This document shows, in pieces, positions 17,546 to 25,826 of a DNA stretch of 64,000 nucleotides. The stretch comes from UBA6522 sp965204155 (GTDB lineage Bacteria; Pseudomonadota; Gammaproteobacteria; Steroidobacterales; Rariloculaceae): positions 4,898,001 through 4,962,000 of the forward strand of contig OZ241971.1 of assembly GCA_965204155.1 (NCBI GenBank), written 5' to 3'. The number at the start of each line of letters is the position of its first letter. Position 1 is the stretch's first letter. The notes below the pieces were generated by a model that had not been told where the DNA came from, searched no databases, and saw only the letters and a list, made by a program, of their open reading frames with translations. The translations under genes and the position numbers were made by a program.

Positions 17546-18256
17546 ATGGCTGGACGGGCCGTACAACCGCTGGCGAGGCCGTACATCATGGCCAGCACTC
17601 TGATCGCGGCGATGGCTGTGGTCGGATTCTGGCCTACGTACCTCCAACCGCTTTTCACGGGCGTCAGCGAAGCCAATCGGGTCATACACTTCCACGCCAC
17701 CGTCTACTTCGGCTGGCTGGCGCTGTTCGTTGTGCAGGCGTGGTTTGCCGCCAGCGGCCGGCTGGCGCTGCACATGAAGGCGGGCAGGATCGGAATTATC
17801 TACGGGACCGCCATGATCCTGGTGGGGTTGCTGGTCACGTTCAGCCAGTTTGCAGACCGCGTCGTGGCCGGAGACTTTCAGCAGGCCCAGGCCCGGCTTC
17901 TTTACCCGTTCGTCGACATGCTGATCTTTCCTGCTTTCTTTGGCGCCGCCATCGCCTACCGCCGCAAGCCCGAGATCCACAAGCGCTGGATGATCGTGGC
18001 GAGCACGTACCTGCTGGTGGCTGCGGTGTTGCGCATGCCGATCGTCGGCAGCCCGCGGTCGCAGGCCATCTTCATCGGGCTGTGGATCGCGCCCATCGTG
18101 CTGGCGATGGCGCACGACTACATCAGGCAGCGATTGATCCACCCCGTCTACGTGGTCGGTATTGCGGCGCTGGCCGCGTCCGGTTACCGCGATGGAATTC
18201 GCGAAACCGGGTTGTGGCGGGTGTTCACCGAATGGCTGGCGACGCTGTTCGTATAG
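17546..18256 (+). CDS. Polytopic membrane protein of unknown function
   Basis: This 236-residue protein has about six to seven hydrophobic segments. Polar landmarks include HFHATVYFGWLALFVVQAW, LHMKAGRIGIIYG, and RRKPEIHKRWMIVAS. The conserved-looking His residues (HFHAT, LHMK, HKRWM) recall small haem- or quinone-related membrane families of the DUF2306/DUF420 kind, but I cannot place it firmly. It starts at an ATG with GAGGAG about 13 bases upstream; an ATG at 17588 is the alternative. It is divergent from the small Cys protein (80 bases apart) and convergent with the alpha/beta hydrolase that follows. Confidence 0.65.
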   Translation: MAGRAVQPLARPYIMASTLIAAMAVVGFWPTYLQPLFTGVSEANRVIHFHATVYFGWLALFVVQAWFAASGRLALHMKAGRIGIIYGTAMILVGLLVTFSQFADRVVAGDFQQAQARLLYPFVDMLIFPAFFGAAIAYRRKPEIHKRWMIVASTYLLVAAVLRMPIVGSPRSQAIFIGLWIAPIVLAMAHDYIRQRLIHPVYVVGIAALAASGYRDGIRETGLWRVFTEWLATLFV

Positions 18257-18328
18257 CAGCCCGTAGCAAACGCCCGGACGCGCGCCGAAACCGGCCAGCG
18301 GCCACGCGCTGTCGGGCTCGGGTGGGCG

Positions 18329-19486
18329 CTACAGGACGTTCGCGTCGAGCCAGCCGTGGATGTACCCGGCGATTTCCCGGCTGTTAAGTTCCAGCATCAT
18401 CATGTGGCCGTTGCCGGCGAGGCCGACTTCTTCCATGCGCACATATTCGGTCTGCACGCCGGCCTGGTTGAGCCAGTTGGCGAGGCAGTGGTCGAAGATG
18501 CGGTGGTAGCCGCCGTCGGCGTTCATGAACAGCACAGGGATATCGGTCAGGTTGACCAGTTGCCGGGCCGGCTCGACCTGGCGGTAGCACGGCACCAGGT
18601 CCGGACCCTCGGCTTCGGCAGCGAGTTCCACGTCAAGCTCCGACGCATCGCTGACCGGCGGATCGTAGGTGATGGGCGTGTTGCCCACGCCCCAGGCCAA
18701 CCCGCCCGACTCCCGGTAGGTGACGTTGGTGGTATCCACACCGCGGATCGGCGGCGCCGCGGGCTCCAGCGTGACAATGGCATGCACGAGATCCGGTCGC
18801 TCGTCAGCAATGTTCCAGCCGAACCAGCCGCCCTGGGAATGCGTCAGCAGGATCACCGGCGTGCCGATCATGTCCAGCAGCGCAACGTTGGCGTCGATGG
18901 TGAGCTGAGCCTGGCGGCCGCCGATGAACTCCACCTGGGTCTTCATGAAATAGTCGGCGACAGGATCGCCCATCAGGCCCGTTCCGGGAAACTGGGTGTG
19001 CTTGCCGGCCTGCGGAAAGTCCGCGGTGGCAGCCGATGCCGTGAATATCTGCTCCAACTGTGGCCCGTTGCGGATATTGATGTTTCCGTCAACCTCCGGC
19101 ACGTACTGTGACCGGCCCCGCGCCGGGAAGTCCTGCACGTACACCACGTAACCCATGTCGATAAAATCGTAGGCCCAGCCCGGACGGCCGTCAGGGGTCT
19201 GCAGGTAGTCCACACCCGTCTGGCCCGCGCCGTGCAGGAAGACGATGGGGTAATCGTGCCGGATCTCGTGGGGCACCATCACCTCCACGTACATGGCGCC
19301 GCCCATGGTAACGTCGTCGCCGTACTCCACGTACTCGCCGCCGGCGTAGAAGAAGCCGTGGTAGGCGACGTTGTCCATGGACATCATGGCGACTTCGTCG
19401 GGCGGTTGCTGCGCCTGGGAAGCGCCGGCCAACGCCGCGATTACCGCCGCGGCACCTATGCTCCGAACCTGAATCTGGTCTGTCAT
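18329..19486 (-). CDS. Secreted alpha/beta hydrolase (copy A)
   Basis: This 385-residue protein has a signal peptide ending near GASQAQ. The alpha/beta hydrolase fold is shown by the oxyanion block IVFLHGAGQTGVDY, the nucleophile elbow THSQGG (Ser), an acid candidate in FMNADGGYHRIFDH, and the catalytic His candidate in GNGHMMMLELNS. The sequence DGRPGWAYDFIDMGYVVYV marks a family of periplasmic esterases or amidases seen in marine and soil bacteria, with unknown natural substrate. It shares nearly all these blocks with the gene at 20982-22235, so the two are paralogues, but this copy has a cleavable signal rather than a lipobox. Confidence 0.82.
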   Translation of the reverse strand: MTDQIQVRSIGAAAVIAALAGASQAQQPPDEVAMMSMDNVAYHGFFYAGGEYVEYGDDVTMGGAMYVEVMVPHEIRHDYPIVFLHGAGQTGVDYLQTPDGRPGWAYDFIDMGYVVYVQDFPARGRSQYVPEVDGNINIRNGPQLEQIFTASAATADFPQAGKHTQFPGTGLMGDPVADYFMKTQVEFIGGRQAQLTIDANVALLDMIGTPVILLTHSQGGWFGWNIADERPDLVHAIVTLEPAAPPIRGVDTTNVTYRESGGLAWGVGNTPITYDPPVSDASELDVELAAEAEGPDLVPCYRQVEPARQLVNLTDIPVLFMNADGGYHRIFDHCLANWLNQAGVQTEYVRMEEVGLAGNGHMMMLELNSREIAGYIHGWLDANVL

Positions 19487-19621
19487 TCGTCGTCTCCTTC
19501 GCGTCAGTCAACCCAACCGCGGGGATGATTCACTGTATTTTGCTGTCGGTAGTCTGCCCATGCACGCTTGCGCCCGCTATTCTCCGCTCGACTGCCCGGA
19601 CCTGCTGGAATCCGCCTGCCG

Positions 19622-20959
19622 CTATTCCCAGGCTGCATAGACCGGCCTGCCCACCAGCGTTTCGGGACGCGCGCCGGGCCTGGGAACGAACTTCTGGACC
19701 CGGCCGTTGCCGACTTCGGCGATGTAGAAGTTGCCTTCCTGGTCGACGCTCAACCCATGGGTGCCCCATTGGCCGCCCGGAAAGTCTCCGAAGACGCCCC
19801 AGGAATACAGCAGGTTACCCTCCAGGTCGTACCCGAGAATCTTGGTCGTGGCTCGGTCGGCCGCCCACAGCACGTTGTCCGCCCCGATGTAGAACAGGTG
19901 GATGTCGGTGGGCTCGGGGCCGAAACTCCACTCGTCCAGGTATTCGCCGTCCTCGGTGAAAATCTGCACGCGGTTGTTGGCGCGATCGTTCACGAAGACC
20001 CGGCGGGTCTGCACGTCAACCGCCACGCCGTGGACATTGTTCATGTAGCCGGGACGGGTCTCGTTGGGCGCATCGCCCGCTTCGCCCCAATCCATCAGGT
20101 AGTTGCCTTCGCTGTCGAATTTCACCACGCGGGTATTGGCGTAACCGTCGGCGACGAAGAACGAGTCGTCCAGAAACGCCATGAAGGTCGGGCGGAAGAA
20201 GTGCGACTCGTCATCGCCGCGCTCATTGGGCGTACCCAGAGTCTGAACCAGTTCCGAGCCGTCGTTGGTGAACTTGAAGATCGCGTGACGGTAGTCGTCC
20301 ACGACCCACACATGCCTGTCGGGGTCGTATGGATTGATGGTCACGTAGTGGGGGCGGCGGAACAGCGAATCCCACTGGGTCCAGGTCTCGATGATCTCGC
20401 CTTCGCGGTTCACCACCACCAGGCAGTGCTGCCAGCGGTGGTCGACGCCGTACTCGCCACGGTCGTCGTCGTTACCGTCCAGCGCGCCGGGCAGGCTCGC
20501 CCGCGGCCCCACCGAAGCGTTTCGCCACGGCACCTGCAGCACCGGGAAAGACAGCGCCGGGCCGGCTTCCGGGTAGATTGCGGGCGCCGGCCGGTCGATA
20601 TTGGGCAGTTCGCCGCGATGCAGGAGAAAGACCCGGTCGGGCGATTCGGCAAAGACGCTCTGCCCCGCGCCCCAGGTCCAGTCTTCGTTGCCGGGCAGTT
20701 CGGACAGGTCCTGTGGCCAGTCGGGAACCACTTCGTAAGGCCCAAACATGTCCTGGCCGCCCCTCTGGCCCGGGATGGCGGCGAACTGCTGGGTGACCAC
20801 TTCAACCTCACGGTCCCCGTTCCTGTCGCCATTCCCGTCGCCGTCCGTGCCACCGTTTCTGCCACCGTTCCCGTCTCCGTCCCCGGAGAGCACGTACGCG
20901 GCGCCGGCGCCCGCCACGGCACCGACGACGGCGGCGATAATCAGATTTCGAATATCCAT
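19622..20959 (-). CDS. NHL-type six-bladed beta-propeller protein, membrane anchored
   Basis: This 445-residue protein starts at the ATG at 20959, preceded by GGGAG. An N-terminal hydrophobic helix (LIIAAVVGAVAGAGAAYVL) is followed by a Gly/Asp/Asn linker (GDGDGNGG and similar) of low complexity. The remainder repeats the NHL pattern, for example VVDDYRHAIFKF, FVADGYANTRVVKF, FVNDRANNRVQIF and IAEVGNGRVQKF, each placing D/N-R before a beta strand. This resembles the lyase domain of peptidyl-alpha-hydroxyglycine amidating enzymes and other propellers, but I see no proof of catalysis. It lies between two paralogous hydrolases and 22 bases downstream of the second, so it probably belongs to their operon. 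Confidence 0.78.
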   Translation of the reverse strand: MDIRNLIIAAVVGAVAGAGAAYVLSGDGDGNGGRNGGTDGDGNGDRNGDREVEVVTQQFAAIPGQRGGQDMFGPYEVVPDWPQDLSELPGNEDWTWGAGQSVFAESPDRVFLLHRGELPNIDRPAPAIYPEAGPALSFPVLQVPWRNASVGPRASLPGALDGNDDDRGEYGVDHRWQHCLVVVNREGEIIETWTQWDSLFRRPHYVTINPYDPDRHVWVVDDYRHAIFKFTNDGSELVQTLGTPNERGDDESHFFRPTFMAFLDDSFFVADGYANTRVVKFDSEGNYLMDWGEAGDAPNETRPGYMNNVHGVAVDVQTRRVFVNDRANNRVQIFTEDGEYLDEWSFGPEPTDIHLFYIGADNVLWAADRATTKILGYDLEGNLLYSWGVFGDFPGGQWGTHGLSVDQEGNFYIAEVGNGRVQKFVPRPGARPETLVGRPVYAAWE

Positions 20960-20981
20960 GACCAAACTCCCTCGGATTCCC

Positions 20982-22235
20982 TTATTCGACGTTGTCCTGA
21001 ATCCACTCGTGGATGTACGCGATGATGTCGTCGCTGTTAAGTTCCAGCATCATCATGTGACCGTTGCCGCTGATGCCCACGTCTTCAAGCCGCACGAAGT
21101 CGGTCATGACGCCCGCCTGGTTCAGCCACTTCGGGATGCAGGCGTCGAAGACGCGGTGATAGGTGCCATCCGCCGAGATCGACAGCACCGGCACATCGGC
21201 CATGTTGACCAGTTGGCGTGCCGGCTCCTCCTGCAGGTAGCAGGGCACTTCGCCCGGCTGGTCGCCCTCCTCTTCCAGGTAGGTCACCAGTTCGGACGGA
21301 TCGCTGACGGGCGGATCGTAGGTGAGCGGGTAGTTCACCGGGCCCCACGCATTGGCGGGCGCACCGGTATAGGCAACCTCAGCATTGTTGACCCGCCCGA
21401 TCTGCGGGCCGCCCGGCTCCACCGTGATGAGTGCCTCGACCAGGTCCGGTACCAAATCGGTGACGCCGAAGCCCACGCCGCCGCCCTGGGAATGGGTCAG
21501 CAGGATGACCGGGCCGATCTGCTCCAGCAGTTCCACGGCGGCGTAGCGGGCCAGCGTCGTGCTCTGGCCTGCAAACTGCACCTGTGTCTTGATGAAGTTG
21601 TCGAAGATCGGGTCGCCCGGCTTGCCCTCGCCGGGCCACTGGGTGTGATTCTGGTCCAGCGGGAAATCGCCCATCTCGTCCACGTTGGTCCAGATGGTCT
21701 GGAGTTGCGCCGCGGTACGGATGCCCAGGTTGCCGTGCTCGCCGGGCAGGTAGGCGGAGCGGCCGCGTGCGGGGTAGTCGACCATGTAGAGGACGTAGCC
21801 CTGCTCGAGCAGGTAGTAGGCCCAGCCGGGGCGACCGTCCGGGGTCTGCTGCCAGTCCACGCCGATCTGGCCGTTGCCGTGGAAGAAGACGACGGGGTAA
21901 GGCTGGGTGATCTCGGGGGGCTCCCAGACATCGACGTACATCTGCCCTCCCATCACCGGCGGATCGCCGACGTAGTCGCCGCCGACGTAGTATGAGCTTT
22001 TCCGGGCGAGGTGCTCGGTGGAAAACAGGGGGATCGAGTCCGGGGGCATGGCTACGGAGACTTCCGTCTCCGCGGCCGGCTCGGGCGCGACGGCCTCGCC
22101 GGGCGCGCCGCTCTCCGGCGCCATGGCGCCGCCGGCGCCGTCCGCGTCGGTACTGGGCTGACAGCCGGCCAACGCCAAGGCGGCCGCAAGTCCCAGAACG
22201 CCCGTAAAGCGCGAATCCGACAGAATTGGGTTCAT
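20982..22235 (-). CDS. Alpha/beta hydrolase lipoprotein (copy B)
   Basis: This 417-residue protein begins with a lipoprotein signal: LAAALALAGC gives an L-A-G-C lipobox, followed by an Ala/Gly/Pro/Glu-rich tether to about residue 60. The catalytic core matches copy A: VVFFHGNGQIGVDWQQTPDG, THSQGG (Ser nucleophile), SADGTYHRVF and GNGHMMMLELNSDDI. It is expected on the periplasmic face of a membrane as an esterase- or amidase-like hydrolase with unknown substrate. It is the first gene of a minus-strand trio (B, propeller, A) and is divergent from a large TonB receptor across a 474-base intergenic region, a layout that suggests shared control. Confidence 0.82.
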   Translation of the reverse strand: MNPILSDSRFTGVLGLAAALALAGCQPSTDADGAGGAMAPESGAPGEAVAPEPAAETEVSVAMPPDSIPLFSTEHLARKSSYYVGGDYVGDPPVMGGQMYVDVWEPPEITQPYPVVFFHGNGQIGVDWQQTPDGRPGWAYYLLEQGYVLYMVDYPARGRSAYLPGEHGNLGIRTAAQLQTIWTNVDEMGDFPLDQNHTQWPGEGKPGDPIFDNFIKTQVQFAGQSTTLARYAAVELLEQIGPVILLTHSQGGGVGFGVTDLVPDLVEALITVEPGGPQIGRVNNAEVAYTGAPANAWGPVNYPLTYDPPVSDPSELVTYLEEEGDQPGEVPCYLQEEPARQLVNMADVPVLSISADGTYHRVFDACIPKWLNQAGVMTDFVRLEDVGISGNGHMMMLELNSDDIIAYIHEWIQDNVE

Positions 22236-22709
22236 TGTTGTTTCCCCTGAGGTGGGTTTGCTGAACGGTCATTCTGCACCCGACGGGTGCGCCATGACAA
22301 TTTCAAGATTTTAATGTTGTATTCCCGGATGGTCCACGGCTGTCAATCGCCTTGTCAAACTTGCCGCAAATGCGCCGATGTCAGGACCCGAAAGGAAAGC
22401 CGATGCCGGTTGCCGACGGGCTGGAACCAGGAGCCGTTGGAGCAGGACAAGAATCACGCTTGATTCGGCCATATACAATATACATTCCACATTGTGGAAC
22501 GCGTATTGCGCTCATGATGGTACGGGTGCTAACCTAGCTTCGGAGCTTGGAACTGTCGCCTCAGAAGCAACAGAAAAGCCGGAGTCGCGGTTCTAATCCG
22601 TATACAGTTGTTGCGCCGAGCCATCAGCACAATTGGCGGAATGCGGCGTCACTCAACAGACAGTCAGAACAAATACACCAGTGTTTGCCAATGGAACCGG
22701 GGGGTCACC
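22236..22709. other. 474-base divergent intergenic region between a hydrolase operon and a TonB receptor
   Basis: No convincing gene lies here. The region is less GC-rich than its surroundings and must hold promoters for both flanking transcripts. Its clearest element is the palindrome at 22485-22499. The frame of the receptor stays open back to 22608, but the signal peptide begins at 22710. Confidence 0.6.
22485..22499. promoter_or_regulatory. Perfect 15-bp palindrome, candidate operator
   Basis: TTCCACATTGTGGAA is a 7+1+7 perfect inverted repeat lying beside AT-rich ATATACAATATACAT. This size and layout suit a dimeric repressor or activator; IclR-family sites have a similar form. No regulator gene is adjacent. 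Confidence 0.5.
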
Positions 22710-25637
22710 ATGGATTTTCCCTATAAGAAAACGCCAATTGCGGCCGCAATTGCTGTTGCCTTTACCAGCGCACCGATAGTCGCGCAAGAAACCGAAGAGG
22801 TTGTCGAGCAGCCTGAAATTGAGGAGATTGTGGTTACCGGCTCCCGAATCAGGAGAACGGACTTGACCGCACCAAGCCCGCTGTCGGTCGTGTCCTCGAC
22901 ACAAATCGAGGAGACAGGAACGGTCACCATCGATTCGATCCTGAACGAGATGCCCCAGATCATGCCGGGATGGACGAACACATCCAACTTCCCCGGCACC
23001 GGAATAGCCACCGTGGATCTTCGCGGCCTTGGGGCCAGGCGCACGTTGGTGCTGGTCAACGGCAAGCGCTATATCCCAACCACCGGCGACGGCGTCGTGG
23101 ACATCACCGGGATCCCCACCGCGCTGGTGGACCGCGTCGAAGTCATGACAGGCGGCGCCTCGGCCGTGTACGGCTCGGACGCGATCGCCGGCGTCGTCAA
23201 TTTTATTCTCGACAACCAGTACGAGGGATTCGAGCTTGGCGGTTCCTACGACCTGACCACCGATTACGGCGACGGCGACATCTATTCCATCAATGCCAAA
23301 TTCGGCGTCAACACGGCCGACGACAGGGGCAACATCACCGTATTCGCAGGGTATGCCAACCGGAGCGCGATCCTGCAGGGAGCCCGCGAATACACTGAGT
23401 TTGCGCTGGATGACAAGGTGATAGACGGCGTACCCACGCTCGTGCCCGGCGGAAGTTCCTCAACTCTGGGAAGCCGCCTGTTTCTCGACAGGAGCGCCAT
23501 ACCCGCGGATATTCCGAACAATGTCAACGGAAATCCGAACAGCATCACTTTCGAGAACGGGGACCCGCTGGCCTGGAACGATCCTCAGGACCGTTACAAC
23601 TACGCGCCGCCCAGTTACCTGCAGGTGCCGCAGGAGCGTTTCCAGACGCATCTGTTCGCAACCCATGAGGTCAATCCCAAGGTCAATCTTTCGCTCGAAG
23701 CGATGTACATGCACCAGGAGACGGACACGCAATTCGCACCCCAACCCAGGTCCGTCAGGTCCCGCGACCGCGTGGACCTGCATTTCATGGACAATCCATT
23801 CCTCTCCGATTATGCAAAGGAGATCTGGGCGGCGTCCGAACTCATTACCGACGCCAGGGCCGGCCTGCCGACGGGCGACGGCATTGCCCGTATCGGCTGG
23901 CTCGGGCACCGCGTCGCCTCGAATGGCCCCCGAATACAGAAACGCCGATTCGACGTCTGGCGAACGATGTTCGCGGCCGATGGCGATATCAGTCCCAACT
24001 GGGAATACGAGGTCTACTATTCGCGCGGCGGCAGCTCCACAGCCTATCGGGAGGACAATCGAATCGACGTGGACAAGTGGAAACAGGCCCTCAACGCCGT
24101 CACGGACCCCGTTACCGGCCAACCGGTCTGCCTCGACAGATCGGGCGGGTGTCAGCCCGTGAACATCTGGGGCAGGGATCTGATTTCGCCGGAAGCGATC
24201 GACTTCGTCAAGGCGGCCTTCAATTACTGGGACATCTACGAGCAGCAAACCGCCGGTCTGACCTTCGTGGGCGATCTGCCGGAAGCCGGTCTTGAGGCCG
24301 GCCCCATCGGCGTCGCTTACGGCGTGGAATGGCGGGATGAGCATTTCACGTCCGAACCGGACGGCAATGCGATGATCGGCGACGCCAACAGGCTGCCGAC
24401 GGACGGTGGGTACGACGTAACGGAGGCTTTTGCTGAAATCAACATCCCGCTACTGGCGAACGTGCCGGGAGCCGACTACCTGGCCGTCAACGCTGCGGCC
24501 CGTGTGGCGAACTACTCCACGGTCGGCGACGTCAACACATGGAAGTACGGCTTCGAGTGGTCGCCATCCTTCGGTGACGGTCTGCGATTCCGCGGCGGCC
24601 AGCAACGATCGATCCGGGCGCCGAACGTGGTCGAGTTGTTCGCCCCCGAAGAGGGCGCGGGCCTGACCATTTATCAGGACCCCTGCGATGACGGATCAGG
24701 TCTACTGAAGAATGCGGAGCAGCAGGCGTTCTGTAATTCCTGGGGCGCACCGACCGGTTTCGTGCAAGTGAACGGAACGGTCAGCGGGCTCAGAAACAGC
24801 AATGAGAATCTGGAGCCCGAGGTGGCCGACACCTGGACGGCGGGATTCGTGTATCAGCCGCTGGCTTTGCAGGCCAACGAATTCGCCATAACGGCGGATT
24901 ACTTCAGTATCGACATCTCCGACGCGGTCGCGCCTTTCGGCGGCGGCATCGACAACAACATCACGTCGTGTTTCTTCTCCCTCAATCTGAGCAGCGAGTT
25001 CTGCTCGAACGTTCATCGGGACGCGACCGGAAATATCGATCCGATCAATTCCCAGTTGACGAATGTGTCGTTGAAGAACGTCTCCGGCGTGGACATGCAG
25101 ATGGATGTCGCCTTCGACATGGGTTCGATGCCCGGCAGAATGAACGTGTTCTTCCTGTCTACGTATCAATTCGATAACGGCTTCCGGGCGACGGAACTGC
25201 TGCCGTTTATCGAGTGCGCGGGCAAGTTCGGCGTACCCTGCGGAGGTGAAATCGCCGGCACCGCTTCGGCGCGATGGCAGACCAACACGCGATTCACGTG
25301 GCGCAACGGCGCATATCAGGTCGCGCTCAACTGGCGGTGGATCGAGGGCATGACGGATGCGAGGATCGAGCGCGTGGCAGCGTTCGGTCTGCCGACCCAA
25401 CCGATCATAGACAACATTCCGGCAGACGCGATATCGACGCCCGACTACAACTACATAGACCTCAGCGGCGTGTGGCAGATCAACGATTCGACCACACTCA
25501 GGATCGGTATCGACAACGTGTTTGCCAAGGAACCGCCTCTCATGGGAGACGCGCAGATCCAGAGCAATACCGAGCCCGGAACCTATGATGTCATCGGCCG
25601 CAGATTCTGGGTGAATTTCGATTTCCTGAATCTCTGA
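22710..25637 (+). CDS. TonB-dependent receptor, large
   Basis: This 975-residue outer-membrane receptor is called from the ATG at 22710, where a signal peptide (TPIAAAIAVAFTSAPIVAQ) begins. A Glu-rich spacer leads to EEIVVTGSRIRRTD, the TonB-box-like start of the plug; RGLGARRTLVLVNGKR and GGASAVYGSDAIAGVVNFIL are plug motifs. The barrel ends in WVNFDFLNL. This is the type of receptor expanded in marine bacteria and in sponge or alga degraders for uptake of oligomers, and it is unlike the ZnuD pair. The divergent neighbours are two hydrolases and a propeller, so the ligand may be what they process; it cannot be named from sequence. Confidence 0.9.
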   Translation: MDFPYKKTPIAAAIAVAFTSAPIVAQETEEVVEQPEIEEIVVTGSRIRRTDLTAPSPLSVVSSTQIEETGTVTIDSILNEMPQIMPGWTNTSNFPGTGIATVDLRGLGARRTLVLVNGKRYIPTTGDGVVDITGIPTALVDRVEVMTGGASAVYGSDAIAGVVNFILDNQYEGFELGGSYDLTTDYGDGDIYSINAKFGVNTADDRGNITVFAGYANRSAILQGAREYTEFALDDKVIDGVPTLVPGGSSSTLGSRLFLDRSAIPADIPNNVNGNPNSITFENGDPLAWNDPQDRYNYAPPSYLQVPQERFQTHLFATHEVNPKVNLSLEAMYMHQETDTQFAPQPRSVRSRDRVDLHFMDNPFLSDYAKEIWAASELITDARAGLPTGDGIARIGWLGHRVASNGPRIQKRRFDVWRTMFAADGDISPNWEYEVYYSRGGSSTAYREDNRIDVDKWKQALNAVTDPVTGQPVCLDRSGGCQPVNIWGRDLISPEAIDFVKAAFNYWDIYEQQTAGLTFVGDLPEAGLEAGPIGVAYGVEWRDEHFTSEPDGNAMIGDANRLPTDGGYDVTEAFAEINIPLLANVPGADYLAVNAAARVANYSTVGDVNTWKYGFEWSPSFGDGLRFRGGQQRSIRAPNVVELFAPEEGAGLTIYQDPCDDGSGLLKNAEQQAFCNSWGAPTGFVQVNGTVSGLRNSNENLEPEVADTWTAGFVYQPLALQANEFAITADYFSIDISDAVAPFGGGIDNNITSCFFSLNLSSEFCSNVHRDATGNIDPINSQLTNVSLKNVSGVDMQMDVAFDMGSMPGRMNVFFLSTYQFDNGFRATELLPFIECAGKFGVPCGGEIAGTASARWQTNTRFTWRNGAYQVALNWRWIEGMTDARIERVAAFGLPTQPIIDNIPADAISTPDYNYIDLSGVWQINDSTTLRIGIDNVFAKEPPLMGDAQIQSNTEPGTYDVIGRRFWVNFDFLNL

Positions 25638-25659
25638 ACGGGAATCAGGCCGCTCCGCA

Positions 25660-25694
25660 GGAGGCCACACTCAATTATTTGAGTGGTGGCCTCC
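25660..25694. terminator. Strong hairpin after the TonB receptor
   Basis: The arms GGAGGCCAC and GTGGCCTCC are perfect, and an inner stem ACTCA/TGAGT stacks on them after a one-base bulge, with a 6-base loop. It starts 23 bases past the receptor stop. No T-run follows on the plus strand, but the stem is long enough to end or protect the transcript. Confidence 0.55.
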
Positions 25695-25826
25695 GTTGGC
25701 GGCTCCCCAGGAGGCACCGGCCTCAAACGCTTTGCGCCCGGTACTATCGGTCGTGGTTGTTTCAGGCTGAGTGCTATCATCGCTCGGCGAACCCCACACA
25801 TTGCCATCGTGCTTGACGATTCCTTA

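Noticed and set aside
19568..21025. 485-codon plus-strand frame
   Set aside because: Antisense to the NHL propeller gene; composition is shadow-like and there is no motif.
22652..22667. 16-base near-match to 51401-51416 (CTCAACAGAYAGTCAG)
   Set aside because: One-mismatch matches of this length are expected by chance in 64 kb, and there is no surrounding similarity.
25683..25826. Longer N-terminus for the radical SAM protein
   Set aside because: The extra 48 residues follow directly on a hairpin, have no domain character and lack a ribosome site; the start is still uncertain.
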